Shown piece by piece: positions 24,967 to 33,991 of a stretch of DNA of 64,000 nucleotides (position 1 is its first letter; the number at the start of each line of letters is the position of its first letter). The translations under genes and the position numbers were made by a program. This stretch comes from Candidatus Gastranaerophilales bacterium (GTDB lineage: Bacteria > Cyanobacteriota > Vampirovibrionia > Gastranaerophilales > Gastranaerophilaceae). The DNA lies in contig CALUTF010000005.1 in NCBI GenBank assembly GCA_944323595.1, positions 18,071 through 82,070 on the forward strand. The letters run 5' to 3'. The notes beneath the pieces are model-generated. The model was given only the letters and a program-made list of their open reading frames with translations. It made no database searches and had not been told where the DNA came from.

Positions 24967-25623
24967 TTATGCCAGCGGTATTTTAATCTCAAATACGGTT
25001 ACGTCCGGTGTTGATTGCAAAAGTTTTAAATCTGCGTTTTGCTGGGCAAGGTTGTTTTTACAAATATAAAGCCCGAGTCCGCTCCCTGTTTTTTTTGTCG
25101 TAAAACCGTCTTTAAATATTTCTGACTGCTTATCTTCAGGTATCATTTTCCCGTTGTTAGAAACTCTTATACGTGCTGTATTATTCTCTTTTATCAGTTC
25201 TATTTTTATTTCTCCGGCTGTGTCAATGGATTCAATAGCGTTTTTTATAAGGTTTACTATGCAGGCGAGAAATTTGTTTTCGTCTATTTCAGCAATGCAA
25301 TCTCCGGCTGCGTCCAAATTGAATTTTACACATTTATCGTGCACATAGACTTTTGACATTTCAAGCGCCTGAAACAAAAGTTCTCTTAAATCACTCTTTT
25401 GTATTTTTAAATTATCCAGTGATTTTAAATCCGTAAGTGAATTTGAAATGATTTTCAAAGATTTGCCGATGCAGTCAAGCGCATTATTTACTGATTGATT
25501 TTCAACTCCGGAATTCGCAAGCTGTTTGCGGATAATTTCCGTATAGACATCGCATATCGAAATATGATTTCTTATCTCGTGCGCTATACATCTTGCCTGT
25601 TCCTGTATCAATTCGCTCTGCAT
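24967..25623 (-). CDS. Cytoplasmic sensor histidine kinase lacking an input domain
   Basis: 218 residues with no membrane helix and no PAS/GAF. It consists only of a dimerisation/His-phosphotransfer helix pair with His15 in the H-box IAHEIRNHI and an HATPase_c domain: N-box LVNLIKNAIESI, DxGxG replaced by the weaker VSNNGKMIPE (G1), F-box EIFKDGFTTKK, and G2 GSGLGLYICKNN. It probably signals to the NarL-type regulator encoded just upstream on the same strand. AAGGAG precedes the start, and a terminator hairpin stands between the two genes, so it may be expressed at a lower level than the regulator. Confidence 0.87.
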   Translation of the reverse strand: MQSELIQEQARCIAHEIRNHISICDVYTEIIRKQLANSGVENQSVNNALDCIGKSLKIISNSLTDLKSLDNLKIQKSDLRELLFQALEMSKVYVHDKCVKFNLDAAGDCIAEIDENKFLACIVNLIKNAIESIDTAGEIKIELIKENNTARIRVSNNGKMIPEDKQSEIFKDGFTTKKTGSGLGLYICKNNLAQQNADLKLLQSTPDVTVFEIKIPLA

Positions 25624-25641
25624 TATAAACTCCTTAATTAT

Positions 25642-25679
25642 AAAAAAAAGGTTTGAAACTTTTCTATAATTCCAAACCT
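25642..25679 (-). terminator. Intrinsic terminator/attenuator between response regulator and kinase genes
   Basis: On the minus strand AGGTTTGGAA pairs with TTTCAAACCT (one G-U), loop 11 nt, followed by eight T. Confidence 0.8.
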
Positions 25680-25701
25680 CTATACGTTACTATATTAACA
25701 A

Positions 25702-26400
25702 TTAAACTGCAACTTTAGATCTTTTTCTATTGCCGAAGCCGTTATTTAAAGCATATAAAACAGCCTGGGTTCTGTCATTAACCTGAAGTTTCTGGAAGAT
25801 GTTATTTACGTGGGTTTTTACGGTTGTTTCGGAGATGAATAATTTACCCGCAATCCCTTTGTAATTGTTTCCCTGTGTAAGGAGTTCCAAAACTTCTTCT
25901 TCTCTTGATGTCAGATAAGTTAAGAGATTTTCTTCGTCTGACACAACAGCTTCGTCCTTGAATGAACGTTGGAAGTATTCAAAGAATCTTGATGAAAGCG
26001 CTGACGGTAAATAAACTTTACCTGCAGAAACTTCATCAATGGCGTAAATAAGCTGGGCTGAAGCCATTGTTTTTAAAACATACCCCTTGGCACCTATTTT
26101 CATAGCGCGGAAAATTAAATCAGCGTCATCATAACCGCTTAATGCAATTATTCTGGTGTCAAGCCCTAGTTTTTCAATTTCCTGAATAGCTTGCAAGCCG
26201 TCTTTTTCCGGCATATTAATATCCATTAACACGATATCCGGACGATATTTTTTGATTAAATTAATGGCAACATTTGCGCTTGTTGTTGCCCCAACCACAT
26301 CGTAGCAGCCCTCTAACGATACAAGTTCTTTAATACCGCGAAGGTGATCAGAGTTATCATCCACTAATAAAACTCTTGACTTTCTTTTAAACTCTCTCAT
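25702..26400 (-). CDS. NarL/FixJ family response regulator
   Basis: 232 residues. Receiver domain 1-130 with the acidic pair in VDDNSDH, phospho-acceptor Asp in IVLMDINMPEKDG, the switch Ser of IIALSGYDD and Lys in YVLKTM. LuxR-type helix-turn-helix about 165-225 (LTSREEEVLELLTQGNNYKGIAGKLFISETTVKTHVNNIFQKLQVNDRTQAVLYAL, abbreviated by its motif limits). It likely forms a pair with the kinase gene that follows. It resembles, but is clearly distinct from, the second regulator at 35858. Confidence 0.93.
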   Translation of the reverse strand: MREFKRKSRVLLVDDNSDHLRGIKELVSLEGCYDVVGATTSANVAINLIKKYRPDIVLMDINMPEKDGLQAIQEIEKLGLDTRIIALSGYDDADLIFRAMKIGAKGYVLKTMASAQLIYAIDEVSAGKVYLPSALSSRFFEYFQRSFKDEAVVSDEENLLTYLTSREEEVLELLTQGNNYKGIAGKLFISETTVKTHVNNIFQKLQVNDRTQAVLYALNNGFGNRKRSKVAV

Positions 26401-26637
26401 TTATCCATCTCCCGTTTTTATTTTGAGTTCCATCCCTCTACAGTATTCATACTACACTTTTTGCATGACGGTTTCTATCCATGTCCTGATTTATATTCTA
26501 GTCATGGCAGTTTGAGAATTCGTTCTAAATCTTTGGATTGATAAAATATCTCAATCCCTTGCCCTGACATGATTAGCGGCATGGTTGATATTTTCCTGTC
26601 AAATATCAGGGTTAATATTTTCGGTGTAGTATATGTG

Positions 26638-26646
26638 TGGTATAAT
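26638..26646 (+). promoter_or_regulatory. Extended -10 promoter of rmuC
   Basis: TGGTATAAT, about 30 nt before the ATG; a GAGGG ribosome site follows. The remainder of 26401-26637 holds no gene I can support. Confidence 0.6.
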
Positions 26647-26677
26647 TTCAATGTAAATAATTTCAGCGAGGGATTGT

Positions 26678-27748
26678 ATGGATATTGGGGTGTTCTTGGC
26701 GGGTTTTGTAATAGGAGCTGTGTGTGTACTGATTCCGGTACTTATAATTAATAAAATTGCAAAATCATCAAAAGATATGATGCTTGAGCAGATGAAACTT
26801 TACTTTGAAAATACTGCAAATAAAATTTTTAAAGAGAGTACGGGAGAATTAACCTCGCAAAATAAGGAAAAACTGGATGAATTTTTTACACGTTTTCGTG
26901 ACAGAATAGAAATTTTTGAAAAACTTGCAAAAGATAATCTTGAAAAAGAAAACGAAAACTTTGCTCATTTTGATAATAATATAAAGAGTTTTCTTGAAGC
27001 CGGTAAAAAAATTGAAAATGAAGCCAATACTCTTGTAAATGTTATGAGAGCTGATAACCGTACACAGGGTCGCTGGGGAGAAATCGTCCTTGACAGAGTG
27101 CTTGAAGCTTCGGGCTTAAGAAAAGATTTTGAATACAAAACACAGAAAAATGCACAGGATGGCAGACCTGATGCAACAGTATTTCTTCCTGATAACAGAT
27201 GTGTCTATATAGACGCCAAAACTTCCTTTGCCTCCTGGGATGGTTATGTTAATGCTAAAGATGACGCCGAAAAAGATATTCATCTTAAACAATTTATGGA
27301 CTCAACCAAAGCTCACATAAACGGGCTGGCGAAACGAGATTATTCTGTTGATGAAAAATCTCCTGATTATGTTTTGATGTTTATTCCGATAGAAAGCTGT
27401 TATTCTATGCTATTTTGTGATGATTGTGAAATGTGGGATTATGCATGGAAAAATAATGTTATGCCGGTTTCTCCCTCAACTCTTCTTGCTGCTTTGAAAA
27501 TAATTAATGCTTTCCACATTGTTGACCGTCAGAATAAAAATGCAGTTGAAATTTCAAGATTATGTGCGGCAATGCTTGATAAATTTCATGCATTGTATAC
27601 AGAAATGCTTAAAATTAAAAATACCATTGACGATGCACTGAAAAAGTTAAACGGCAAAGGTAATATAATTAGTCAGATACAAAAAATAGAGGAACTCGGT
27701 GTTAAAATGTCAAAAAAAATACCGGAACTGCCGGAAGATTTACAATAA
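26678..27748 (+). CDS. rmuC: DNA recombination protein RmuC
   Basis: 356 residues, with an N-terminal membrane anchor (VFLAGFVIGAVCVLIPVLIINKIA), a coiled coil to about 125, then the RmuC nuclease-like domain. Signature features are RTQGRWGEIVLDRVLEASGLRKDFEY, DGRPDATVFLPDNRCVYIDAKTSFASW (the D-x-K of a restriction-endonuclease-type fold) and PDYVLMFIPIESCYSML. RmuC limits DNA inversions and small rearrangements at short repeats, of interest in a genome with a candidate invertible promoter. GAGGG precedes the start. Confidence 0.93.
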   Translation: MDIGVFLAGFVIGAVCVLIPVLIINKIAKSSKDMMLEQMKLYFENTANKIFKESTGELTSQNKEKLDEFFTRFRDRIEIFEKLAKDNLEKENENFAHFDNNIKSFLEAGKKIENEANTLVNVMRADNRTQGRWGEIVLDRVLEASGLRKDFEYKTQKNAQDGRPDATVFLPDNRCVYIDAKTSFASWDGYVNAKDDAEKDIHLKQFMDSTKAHINGLAKRDYSVDEKSPDYVLMFIPIESCYSMLFCDDCEMWDYAWKNNVMPVSPSTLLAALKIINAFHIVDRQNKNAVEISRLCAAMLDKFHALYTEMLKIKNTIDDALKKLNGKGNIISQIQKIEELGVKMSKKIPELPEDLQ

Positions 27749-27770
27749 ACGAATTCAATTTTACGTGGGA

Positions 27771-27799
27771 TTGATTTTCTTTTGATTGGGTGTTACACT
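27771..27799 (+). promoter_or_regulatory. Sigma70-type promoter of pyrF
   Basis: TTGATT, 17-nt spacer, TACACT. The inferred start is about 25 nt ahead of the ATG at 27830. Confidence 0.6.
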
Positions 27800-27829
27800 A
27801 TCAGAGAACTTTTGTATGGAGTATTGTGT

Positions 27830-28585
27830 ATGATTGAAAATATTGAAGCTAAAGACAGAATTATTCTTGCCCTTGATGTTGATACGTTAGACGAAGTAAG
27901 AGAACTTGTTTGTGAATTGAAAGATTATGTCGGCTCGTTTAAGATAGGTTTACCAATAATTGTCAATTATGGTTATGAAGCGGTGAGATTAATAGAGTCT
28001 TTAGGTGCAAAATGCTATTATGACGGCAAATTTCACGATATTCCGCATACTGTAGAGAAAGCCTGCCAGCATCTTGTAAAAAATGATGTTAAATACTTTA
28101 ATATCCATCTTCAAGGCGGGTCCAAAATGGTTTCATCAGCGGTGAAAGCCTCTCGCGCAGCAGCAAAAGAAATGGGCAAAGAACCACCTCATATATACGG
28201 TGTCACACTTCTTTCAAGCTTTGGACAACGCACTTTGACCGAGGAACTTTGCGTTCAGAAGAATATAGAAGATTATGTTATTCAATTGGTACAGCTTGCG
28301 AAAGAATGTGAGCTTGACGGAGTTCTTGCAAGTGCAGATGAGGCAAAAAGAATTAGAAAATTGTTCGGAGATGATTTGACAATAATTTGTCCTGCAACAC
28401 GTCCAACCTGGTCGGTTGTTAACGATCAGGTCAGAGTTGTTACTCCTAAGGAAGCAATACTTGCCGGTGTTGATTATATTGTTATCGGCAGACCTATTAT
28501 TGAAGCAGAAAACAGAACTGTTGCCGCGCAGCTTGTTATTGATGAGATTGCTGCTGCACTGGAAGAAAAAGCTCTTCCTGTTTAA
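27830..28585 (+). CDS. pyrF: Orotidine 5'-phosphate decarboxylase
   Basis: 251 residues from the ATG at 27830, which has TATGGAG upstream and lies just after the promoter; a longer frame begins within the promoter. Final step of UMP synthesis. Motifs: IILALDVDTLDEV, GSFKIGLPIIVNYG, the catalytic tetrad in YYDGKFHDIPHTV (D-x-K-x-x-D), DGVLASADEAKRI, ICPATRPTW and the phosphate-binding AGVDYIVIGRPI. The last 50 bp overlap the convergent comEC gene. Confidence 0.95.
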   Translation: MIENIEAKDRIILALDVDTLDEVRELVCELKDYVGSFKIGLPIIVNYGYEAVRLIESLGAKCYYDGKFHDIPHTVEKACQHLVKNDVKYFNIHLQGGSKMVSSAVKASRAAAKEMGKEPPHIYGVTLLSSFGQRTLTEELCVQKNIEDYVIQLVQLAKECELDGVLASADEAKRIRKLFGDDLTIICPATRPTWSVVNDQVRVVTPKEAILAGVDYIVIGRPIIEAENRTVAAQLVIDEIAAALEEKALPV

Positions 28586-30965
28586 TGTATTTATGTTTGT
28601 TTCTGTCAAATGTTTTTATTTCATAAGAATTATCTTTTGAAATAATTTTGACTGAATGATTGATATCTGTCCTGTATATTTTGGTATTTCGTAAAGTATC
28701 AAGCACTGCCCTTGTCGGATGTCCGAATGTGTTTGTACCTGTTGAAATAAGAGAAATTTCCGGCTTTAAATAGCTTATCATATCTGAGTCAACAACATTA
28801 TTCCCGCCGTGATGACCGACTTTTAAAACATCAATATCATCAGGAATGTTTTTCTTTACCTGTTCAAACGCTTTTACTCCTGCGTCACCTGTGAATAACA
28901 TTTTGAAATTATTATGCTGTACAAGTGCAAATATTGAATTTTCATTGTCATTCTTTTTACCGTTAAAATGTCCTCTCATAACATTTATTGAAAAATTGGG
29001 TTCTGTATAAATCGGCTCCGGCTTATTAACAACAACAGTATTTATATTTTTTGTTTTAAGAATAGAATAAATTTGTTCTGAAGTATAGGAATCATCTTCA
29101 GTAGAATTTATATAAACGGTTTTTACTTTCAGATTTTTAATCAAATCGTATGCCCCGCCGGAGTGGTCATTGTCAAAGTGGGTAATTATAATTCCCTCAA
29201 GATTTTTTATACCTCTATCTTTCATATATTTCAGGATAAGAAACTCAGCCTGCGACTTACCGCCGTTATAACCGGATTTACCTGTGTCTATCATGAAGTA
29301 TTTGTTTTGAGGTGTTTTAAGTAAAAATGCGTCTGCATTTTTTACATCAAAAGCTATTACCTCAAAATTCCTGTTCGGGATGTTTATCGTAGAAACAAAG
29401 ATGACACCTGTCAGAGCGCATATTGTCAGAAAAACTTTTTTGTTAAAGCTGGTCTTAAATAAAAAGGTTATCAAAAGCACAATCACGTAATATAAAAGCA
29501 ATTGAAAAATTGACGGATGTGTAGTTTGCAGAACAGCATTCGGAATATCCGAGAAAAAGTTTGATATCTCTACAATAACATTCAGCATAATATTTAAAAT
29601 AAAATCTATCGCAGGACACAGAAATTTTGCTAATAAGGGGACCATAGCCAGTATTGAACTGATAAAGCCACCAAAGCTGACTATACTTAAAAACGGCATA
29701 ATTGCTATATTTGCAAGAACAGAATAAGTTGAGATTGTATTAAAATAAAACATCTGTATCGGAATAACCCACACCTGCGCTACAACAGGAATTAAGACCG
29801 CAGAGAGTACAACCGGTGCATAAGGTAATTTTATGGCTTTAATTTTTTCCTGTAATATTTCGGCTGTCGTCAAAAGTCCGAATGTTACGACAAATGAAAG
29901 CTGAAAACCTACGTCATTTATATATGCAGGGTTATAAATTAACATCAACATGCCGACGAATGACAAAAGAGAAATGCTGTGTGCATCTCTGTCTATAAGT
30001 TTTCCTGCCAGCACAAACAAAAGCATAAGTGCGGCTCTCACGACAGATGCTCCTAAACCTGTCATAAGAGTGTAAAGTATGACAATTCCCATACCGCTTA
30101 TTACGCTGAATTTAAAAGGAACGCGGAGCCGCCGCATAAAGAAATACCAGAAAGAATATATAAACGCCACATTCATACCGGAAGCTGCAAGTATATGGAG
30201 CAAACCCGAATTTGTAAAAGAATCTTTTACGTAATCAGGCGGTGCCACAGCATCATCACCAAAAACAATCCCGCCTAGAATTTCAAGATTAGGACTTTTT
30301 AAATAATCTGAATGTATATCTATAATTTTGTTTCTAAGATTATTTAGTCCGGACAAAAATTTCCATCGCAAAGACATTTTTGTGTCAATTTCTGTGAAAT
30401 CTTCGAAATTCGCATAAATTACTGAATGAGTGTTGAAATTCCTCAGATATTTTGAATAGTCAAATTGTGATGGGTTTGTAGATGCTGCCGGAATACGAAT
30501 TTTTGCATCTTTTATGTTGTAACTTTTGCCTATATCAAACATTGAAAAATTATTGTCTTCTGATGTCACAGTAACAAGCGTTTTACCGGTTATATTATTA
30601 TTGTTTATTTTGTTCGCGTTGAAAAAGAATTTTGTTTTTCCTGTCTTGCTGCTATTTGGAATTGAAACAATTTGCCCTGTGATATCTGCTTTCAGAGGTG
30701 CTAATTTGGAAAGTTCATCATAGTTAATTGTTTTTAATCCGGCATTAAAAAAGCCTGCATAGAAAACTATAATCCAGAAGATTACATATTTTACCGGAAT
30801 AATGTTTAAAATTAATAGTAAAATCATACCGGCAGAAATTATACAAGCCGCTGCTACCGCACAATCATTGAAGTATGACATAATTCCAACAATAAAGATT
30901 ATTGCTGTAATAAACATAACAGAATTTTTATTCTGCAAATATTCTAAAACATACTTCCTAAACAT
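28536..30965 (-). CDS. comEC: ComEC/Rec2 family DNA-uptake channel
   Basis: 809 residues. The order is the classical one: N-terminal helices with a DUF4131/OB-fold region (about 30-190), the competence multi-helix channel (about 220-500; LGGIVFGDDAVAPPDYVKDSFTNSGLLHILAASGMNVA is the diagnostic segment), then a beta-lactamase-like C-terminal domain (about 540-770) with THFDNDHSGG, TGDAGVKAFE and KVGHHGG metal motifs. It imports single-stranded DNA across the inner membrane in natural transformation, implying competence ability or its remnant. No other competence gene is in this window. The tail overlaps pyrF antisense by 50 bp. Confidence 0.93.
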   Translation of the reverse strand: MFRKYVLEYLQNKNSVMFITAIIFIVGIMSYFNDCAVAAACIISAGMILLLILNIIPVKYVIFWIIVFYAGFFNAGLKTINYDELSKLAPLKADITGQIVSIPNSSKTGKTKFFFNANKINNNNITGKTLVTVTSEDNNFSMFDIGKSYNIKDAKIRIPAASTNPSQFDYSKYLRNFNTHSVIYANFEDFTEIDTKMSLRWKFLSGLNNLRNKIIDIHSDYLKSPNLEILGGIVFGDDAVAPPDYVKDSFTNSGLLHILAASGMNVAFIYSFWYFFMRRLRVPFKFSVISGMGIVILYTLMTGLGASVVRAALMLLFVLAGKLIDRDAHSISLLSFVGMLMLIYNPAYINDVGFQLSFVVTFGLLTTAEILQEKIKAIKLPYAPVVLSAVLIPVVAQVWVIPIQMFYFNTISTYSVLANIAIMPFLSIVSFGGFISSILAMVPLLAKFLCPAIDFILNIMLNVIVEISNFFSDIPNAVLQTTHPSIFQLLLYYVIVLLITFLFKTSFNKKVFLTICALTGVIFVSTINIPNRNFEVIAFDVKNADAFLLKTPQNKYFMIDTGKSGYNGGKSQAEFLILKYMKDRGIKNLEGIIITHFDNDHSGGAYDLIKNLKVKTVYINSTEDDSYTSEQIYSILKTKNINTVVVNKPEPIYTEPNFSINVMRGHFNGKKNDNENSIFALVQHNNFKMLFTGDAGVKAFEQVKKNIPDDIDVLKVGHHGGNNVVDSDMISYLKPEISLISTGTNTFGHPTRAVLDTLRNTKIYRTDINHSVKIISKDNSYEIKTFDRNKHKYIKQEELFLPVQQQSHQ

Positions 30966-31034
30966 TCTTAAATAATCATACAGAAAAAATATTTCCTTAC
31001 AATAGAAAATAAGCCTGATATAAATTTTTATAAT

Positions 31035-32942
31035 CTATTTAGCCCAGAATTTCCAGAAGCTTTTGCGGGATTTTTTGTCTGCAGATGCTGTTTTATCGGA
31101 AGCTTTTGCGTTATCCTGTTTTGTTTGCAATGTTTGAACAGGTTTTTCATGGGCTGTCCACATAGCTTTGAAATCAGGTGTCGGGGTTCTCTTTACAGGA
31201 GGATGAGGATTAAATGCACTCATTGCAAGTGTATCAATATATTTTTGTGTAAAATGTGCATAGTCAAAGAATGATATACCTTTTAGACCGAGTTTTCTTA
31301 TTTCGTAAATTTGTCTAATCATATCTTCTTCTGTTCCGTGCATAAAGCTTACGAATAGACCGGCAATTAAATCAGTTCCTGCTGATTTTGAGTTAACAAC
31401 TTCTCTTATCATTGAATTAGCGACAGTAGAATCGCAGGTTAAAAGCAGCGGAGTGAATCCGTTTACGTAACCGCGTAAAGACCATACTCTCCAGTCTTGT
31501 TGTTTATTTACTAATGCAGATGCTCTATCCGGAAATATAACGGTACTTACATACACTTTTTTCTTATTTCCTAAAGTACCGACTTTTCTAACCATATTAG
31601 TAATTTTTTCTCTGCGGTATTCACACCAAACTTCCCATAAAGGATCATCCATTTTAATATTTATAGGGTCAACTCCGTGCAGTGCACTAAAGTCTTTTCT
31701 TGCAAAAGATGTATAGCCCCAGCTATAAGTATCACTTTTAGCCACAGCCTGCGGGTATCTGATATAATCCAGATTAATTCCGTCCGGTTTGTATTCCTGA
31801 ATAATTTCTGTTATCAGGCTCATCAGGAATTCCTGAACGGCAGGATTTGCAGGATCTAAGAAATATCCGTTATGTTCTGCTACCGATTGGGTCGGAGCGT
31901 TGTAATCAGCGAATTTTTTGTTCTTATTTGCCCATTCAGGTTTTACAGCCAGAATGTTTTTTGCATTTGAATACGGATAGGAATTTCCGACATAGAAAGT
32001 TTCAAACCATACGTGAAGCTTCATACCGTGTTTGTGTGCTTCTTTAATCCATATTTGCAGCGGATCAAATCCTGAAAAATTTTCTCTTTGTTTTACAAAA
32101 CCGTAAGATGCCATTACGTCGCTCGGGTAAATAGTTCGTCCGTGATAGTATGTTTCAAGAAAAATAGTGTTAATTCCTGCAAGTTTGAGTTTATCAATCG
32201 TTGCTTCTATCTCATCACGATTTTTTTCAACGGGTCTTAGCCAGACTGCTTTTGTTTCATACTGGCTGTATGGCAGAGCCGTTCTTATTGCCATATTTGC
32301 AGATTCTATTGCCTTTTTTGAAAAATCATCTATCTTTGCGGGGAAATGTTTTGCAAGTTTTAAATATTCTGTAGATTCAGAGATGTATTCAGACGGTACT
32401 TTGCTTTTGTAGTCGTTTCTGTAACGCTTATAAAATTCTACCATTTCGGTAGCTTCTTTTATTTTTTCTTCCGCTTCAAACAGGTAGCTTTCTGATGTCA
32501 GGTATGTATTAAGTGTCATATTAGGCAAATCAATATAGATTTTTGTCCCTACCGTAATATTTTTGTTAATCCAGTTTTGAGCCTTGCCGTGTCCGCTGAT
32601 TACAAAACCGTTTTTAGGAATATAGGAATCAGCACCACTTATGGATTTTACAGTGTTGCCCTCAACAATGGCTTCTGTTCCGTATTCGTTTGTGTTAGTT
32701 CTCTCTCCGTATGCCGGTGTATAAATTACCAGCTGATTGGCGCCGCGGACTCCGGGAAAATAAGTCCCTGTTGTATTGTTATGTATACTCGGGTCTATTT
32801 TTGATATTGCACGGTTTGATTGTGCAAACAGGATTTCATTTTTCGAGAGTATATATGGAGCATAAGCATTGATAACATCAGCCGCAAGAACCTGTGCAGC
32901 TGTCATTATTATTAAAGATATAATGATTATAATTTTTTTCAT
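31035..32942 (-). CDS. Exported GHL10-type (family 10-like) glycosyl hydrolase
   Basis: 635 residues with signal peptide (IIIIISLIIMTAAQVLAA). An N-terminal beta domain (about 20-220) precedes a TIM barrel of the GHL10/DUF187 family from about 230: KAVWLRPVEKNRDEIEATIDKLKLAGINTIFLETYYHGRTIYPS (limits only), GFDPLQIWIKEAHKHGMKLHVWFE, HNGYFLDPANPAVQEFL, PDGINLDYIRYP and FTPLLLTCD. Relatives in cyanobacteria and others are secreted or periplasmic with an unclear substrate, possibly peptidoglycan or exopolysaccharide. The C-terminus is Lys/Ser-rich and ends FWKFWAK. Confidence 0.87.
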   Translation of the reverse strand: MKKIIIIISLIIMTAAQVLAADVINAYAPYILSKNEILFAQSNRAISKIDPSIHNNTTGTYFPGVRGANQLVIYTPAYGERTNTNEYGTEAIVEGNTVKSISGADSYIPKNGFVISGHGKAQNWINKNITVGTKIYIDLPNMTLNTYLTSESYLFEAEEKIKEATEMVEFYKRYRNDYKSKVPSEYISESTEYLKLAKHFPAKIDDFSKKAIESANMAIRTALPYSQYETKAVWLRPVEKNRDEIEATIDKLKLAGINTIFLETYYHGRTIYPSDVMASYGFVKQRENFSGFDPLQIWIKEAHKHGMKLHVWFETFYVGNSYPYSNAKNILAVKPEWANKNKKFADYNAPTQSVAEHNGYFLDPANPAVQEFLMSLITEIIQEYKPDGINLDYIRYPQAVAKSDTYSWGYTSFARKDFSALHGVDPINIKMDDPLWEVWCEYRREKITNMVRKVGTLGNKKKVYVSTVIFPDRASALVNKQQDWRVWSLRGYVNGFTPLLLTCDSTVANSMIREVVNSKSAGTDLIAGLFVSFMHGTEEDMIRQIYEIRKLGLKGISFFDYAHFTQKYIDTLAMSAFNPHPPVKRTPTPDFKAMWTAHEKPVQTLQTKQDNAKASDKTASADKKSRKSFWKFWAK

Positions 32943-32945
32943 TTA

Positions 32946-33611
32946 TTACTCCCGAATGAAATAATAATATTCAGAATTTTCGTAATTTAACGAGTTAATT
33001 TGGTTTATTTTTTCTTGAAGTTCTGTGTTATCCGGGTATATTTTCAATGATGCCTCATAGAATTCCCGGGCTTTAATTAAATCTGCAAGTTTTTCATAAG
33101 TTTTACCTAATTTCAAATTTAAATCATAGCTGTTGCTATATCCATTATTATACGATATCAGGTAATAATTTAATGCCCTTTTGTAGTTATTTCTTTTGTA
33201 GAAAAATTCTCCGAAGTAGAAATTTGCGTAAGGATCACGTGCATTTAAATTTGTTGCTCTGTAAAAATATTCTTTAGCCAGTCTGTCAATTTTCTTTTCG
33301 TCATAGATTCTTCCGAGTTGAACGCAAGGATAAATTTGTGACGGATCAATTTTGGTAAGCAGTTGATACTTGCCCATTGCTAAATCGAAAAATTTTAGTT
33401 TATCCTCCTTGCTTTCCGCGGTTTCTCCATTGTAGAAAAGATATTCAGCCTCTGCCTCAATGGAAGTTTTGTCTAACTTGGAATAGTCCACAAATATGTC
33501 ATTCAACTCTATGCGGCCGGTTTGGAATGAATAAACCGGAACCGCTGGAGTCAATGTTAATAATAAAAACAGAGATATAATATTTTTACAAATCTTCAAA
33601 TGACGGACCAT
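32946..33611 (-). CDS. Exported tetratricopeptide-repeat protein
   Basis: 221 residues from the ATG at 33611, chosen because the peptide then starts MVRHLKICKNIISLFLLLTLTPAVPVYSF, a signal peptide; the longer frame lacks this. At least four TPRs span about 75-205 (LGRIYDEKKIDRLAKEYFYRATNL, YFGEFFYKRNNYKRALNYYLISY, LGKTYEKLADLIKAREFYEASLKIYP). The start overlaps the end of the preceding gene by 26 bp and the stop lies 4 bp before the glycosidase gene, so the three form one operon. Confidence 0.75.
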   Translation of the reverse strand: MVRHLKICKNIISLFLLLTLTPAVPVYSFQTGRIELNDIFVDYSKLDKTSIEAEAEYLFYNGETAESKEDKLKFFDLAMGKYQLLTKIDPSQIYPCVQLGRIYDEKKIDRLAKEYFYRATNLNARDPYANFYFGEFFYKRNNYKRALNYYLISYNNGYSNSYDLNLKLGKTYEKLADLIKAREFYEASLKIYPDNTELQEKINQINSLNYENSEYYYFIRE

Positions 33612-33906
33612 ATTTAATATCGTGATGCATTGACTTACCGTCATCGTATGCCGGATCAATGTAAATAAAAGCGTTTCTAATCCATCTGACAACCGCAGGA
33701 GAATTATTATAACGTTCTCTTACGGAATTGGTGTATTCAACACCTGTGGCGCGTGCTTTGCTTGACTGAACTGAATCAGCCGTAAGAGTTGAATACCCTT
33801 GCAATTTTAATTCATCAAACGAAGATGCCTGCTCTGTAGCAATTACAGCATAAGCAGGCGCAGCAAGCGTTACCAGCATTCCAATTACAAATAATTTACT
33901 TTTCAT
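33586..33906 (-). CDS. Small exported protein, unknown
   Basis: 106 residues from the ATG at 33906 (AGAGG five bases upstream). Signal peptide MKSKLFVIGMLVTLAAPAYA. The mature part is polar, with VRERYNNSPAVVRWIRNAFIYIDPAYDDGKSMHHDI near the end. No family recognised. First gene of the operon with the TPR protein and the GHL10 hydrolase, suggesting a periplasmic role. Confidence 0.7.
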   Translation of the reverse strand: MKSKLFVIGMLVTLAAPAYAVIATEQASSFDELKLQGYSTLTADSVQSSKARATGVEYTNSVRERYNNSPAVVRWIRNAFIYIDPAYDDGKSMHHDIKYGPSFEDL

Positions 33907-33991
33907 GTACACCTCTGTTTTTACCTAATTATAATACATTTAAGGACATCTACAAAAACATTATAAATTCTTTACAAAGATTATACATGGA

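Noticed and set aside
28214..28609. 131-codon open frame opposite pyrF
   Set aside because: Antisense to a conserved enzyme and without any motif.
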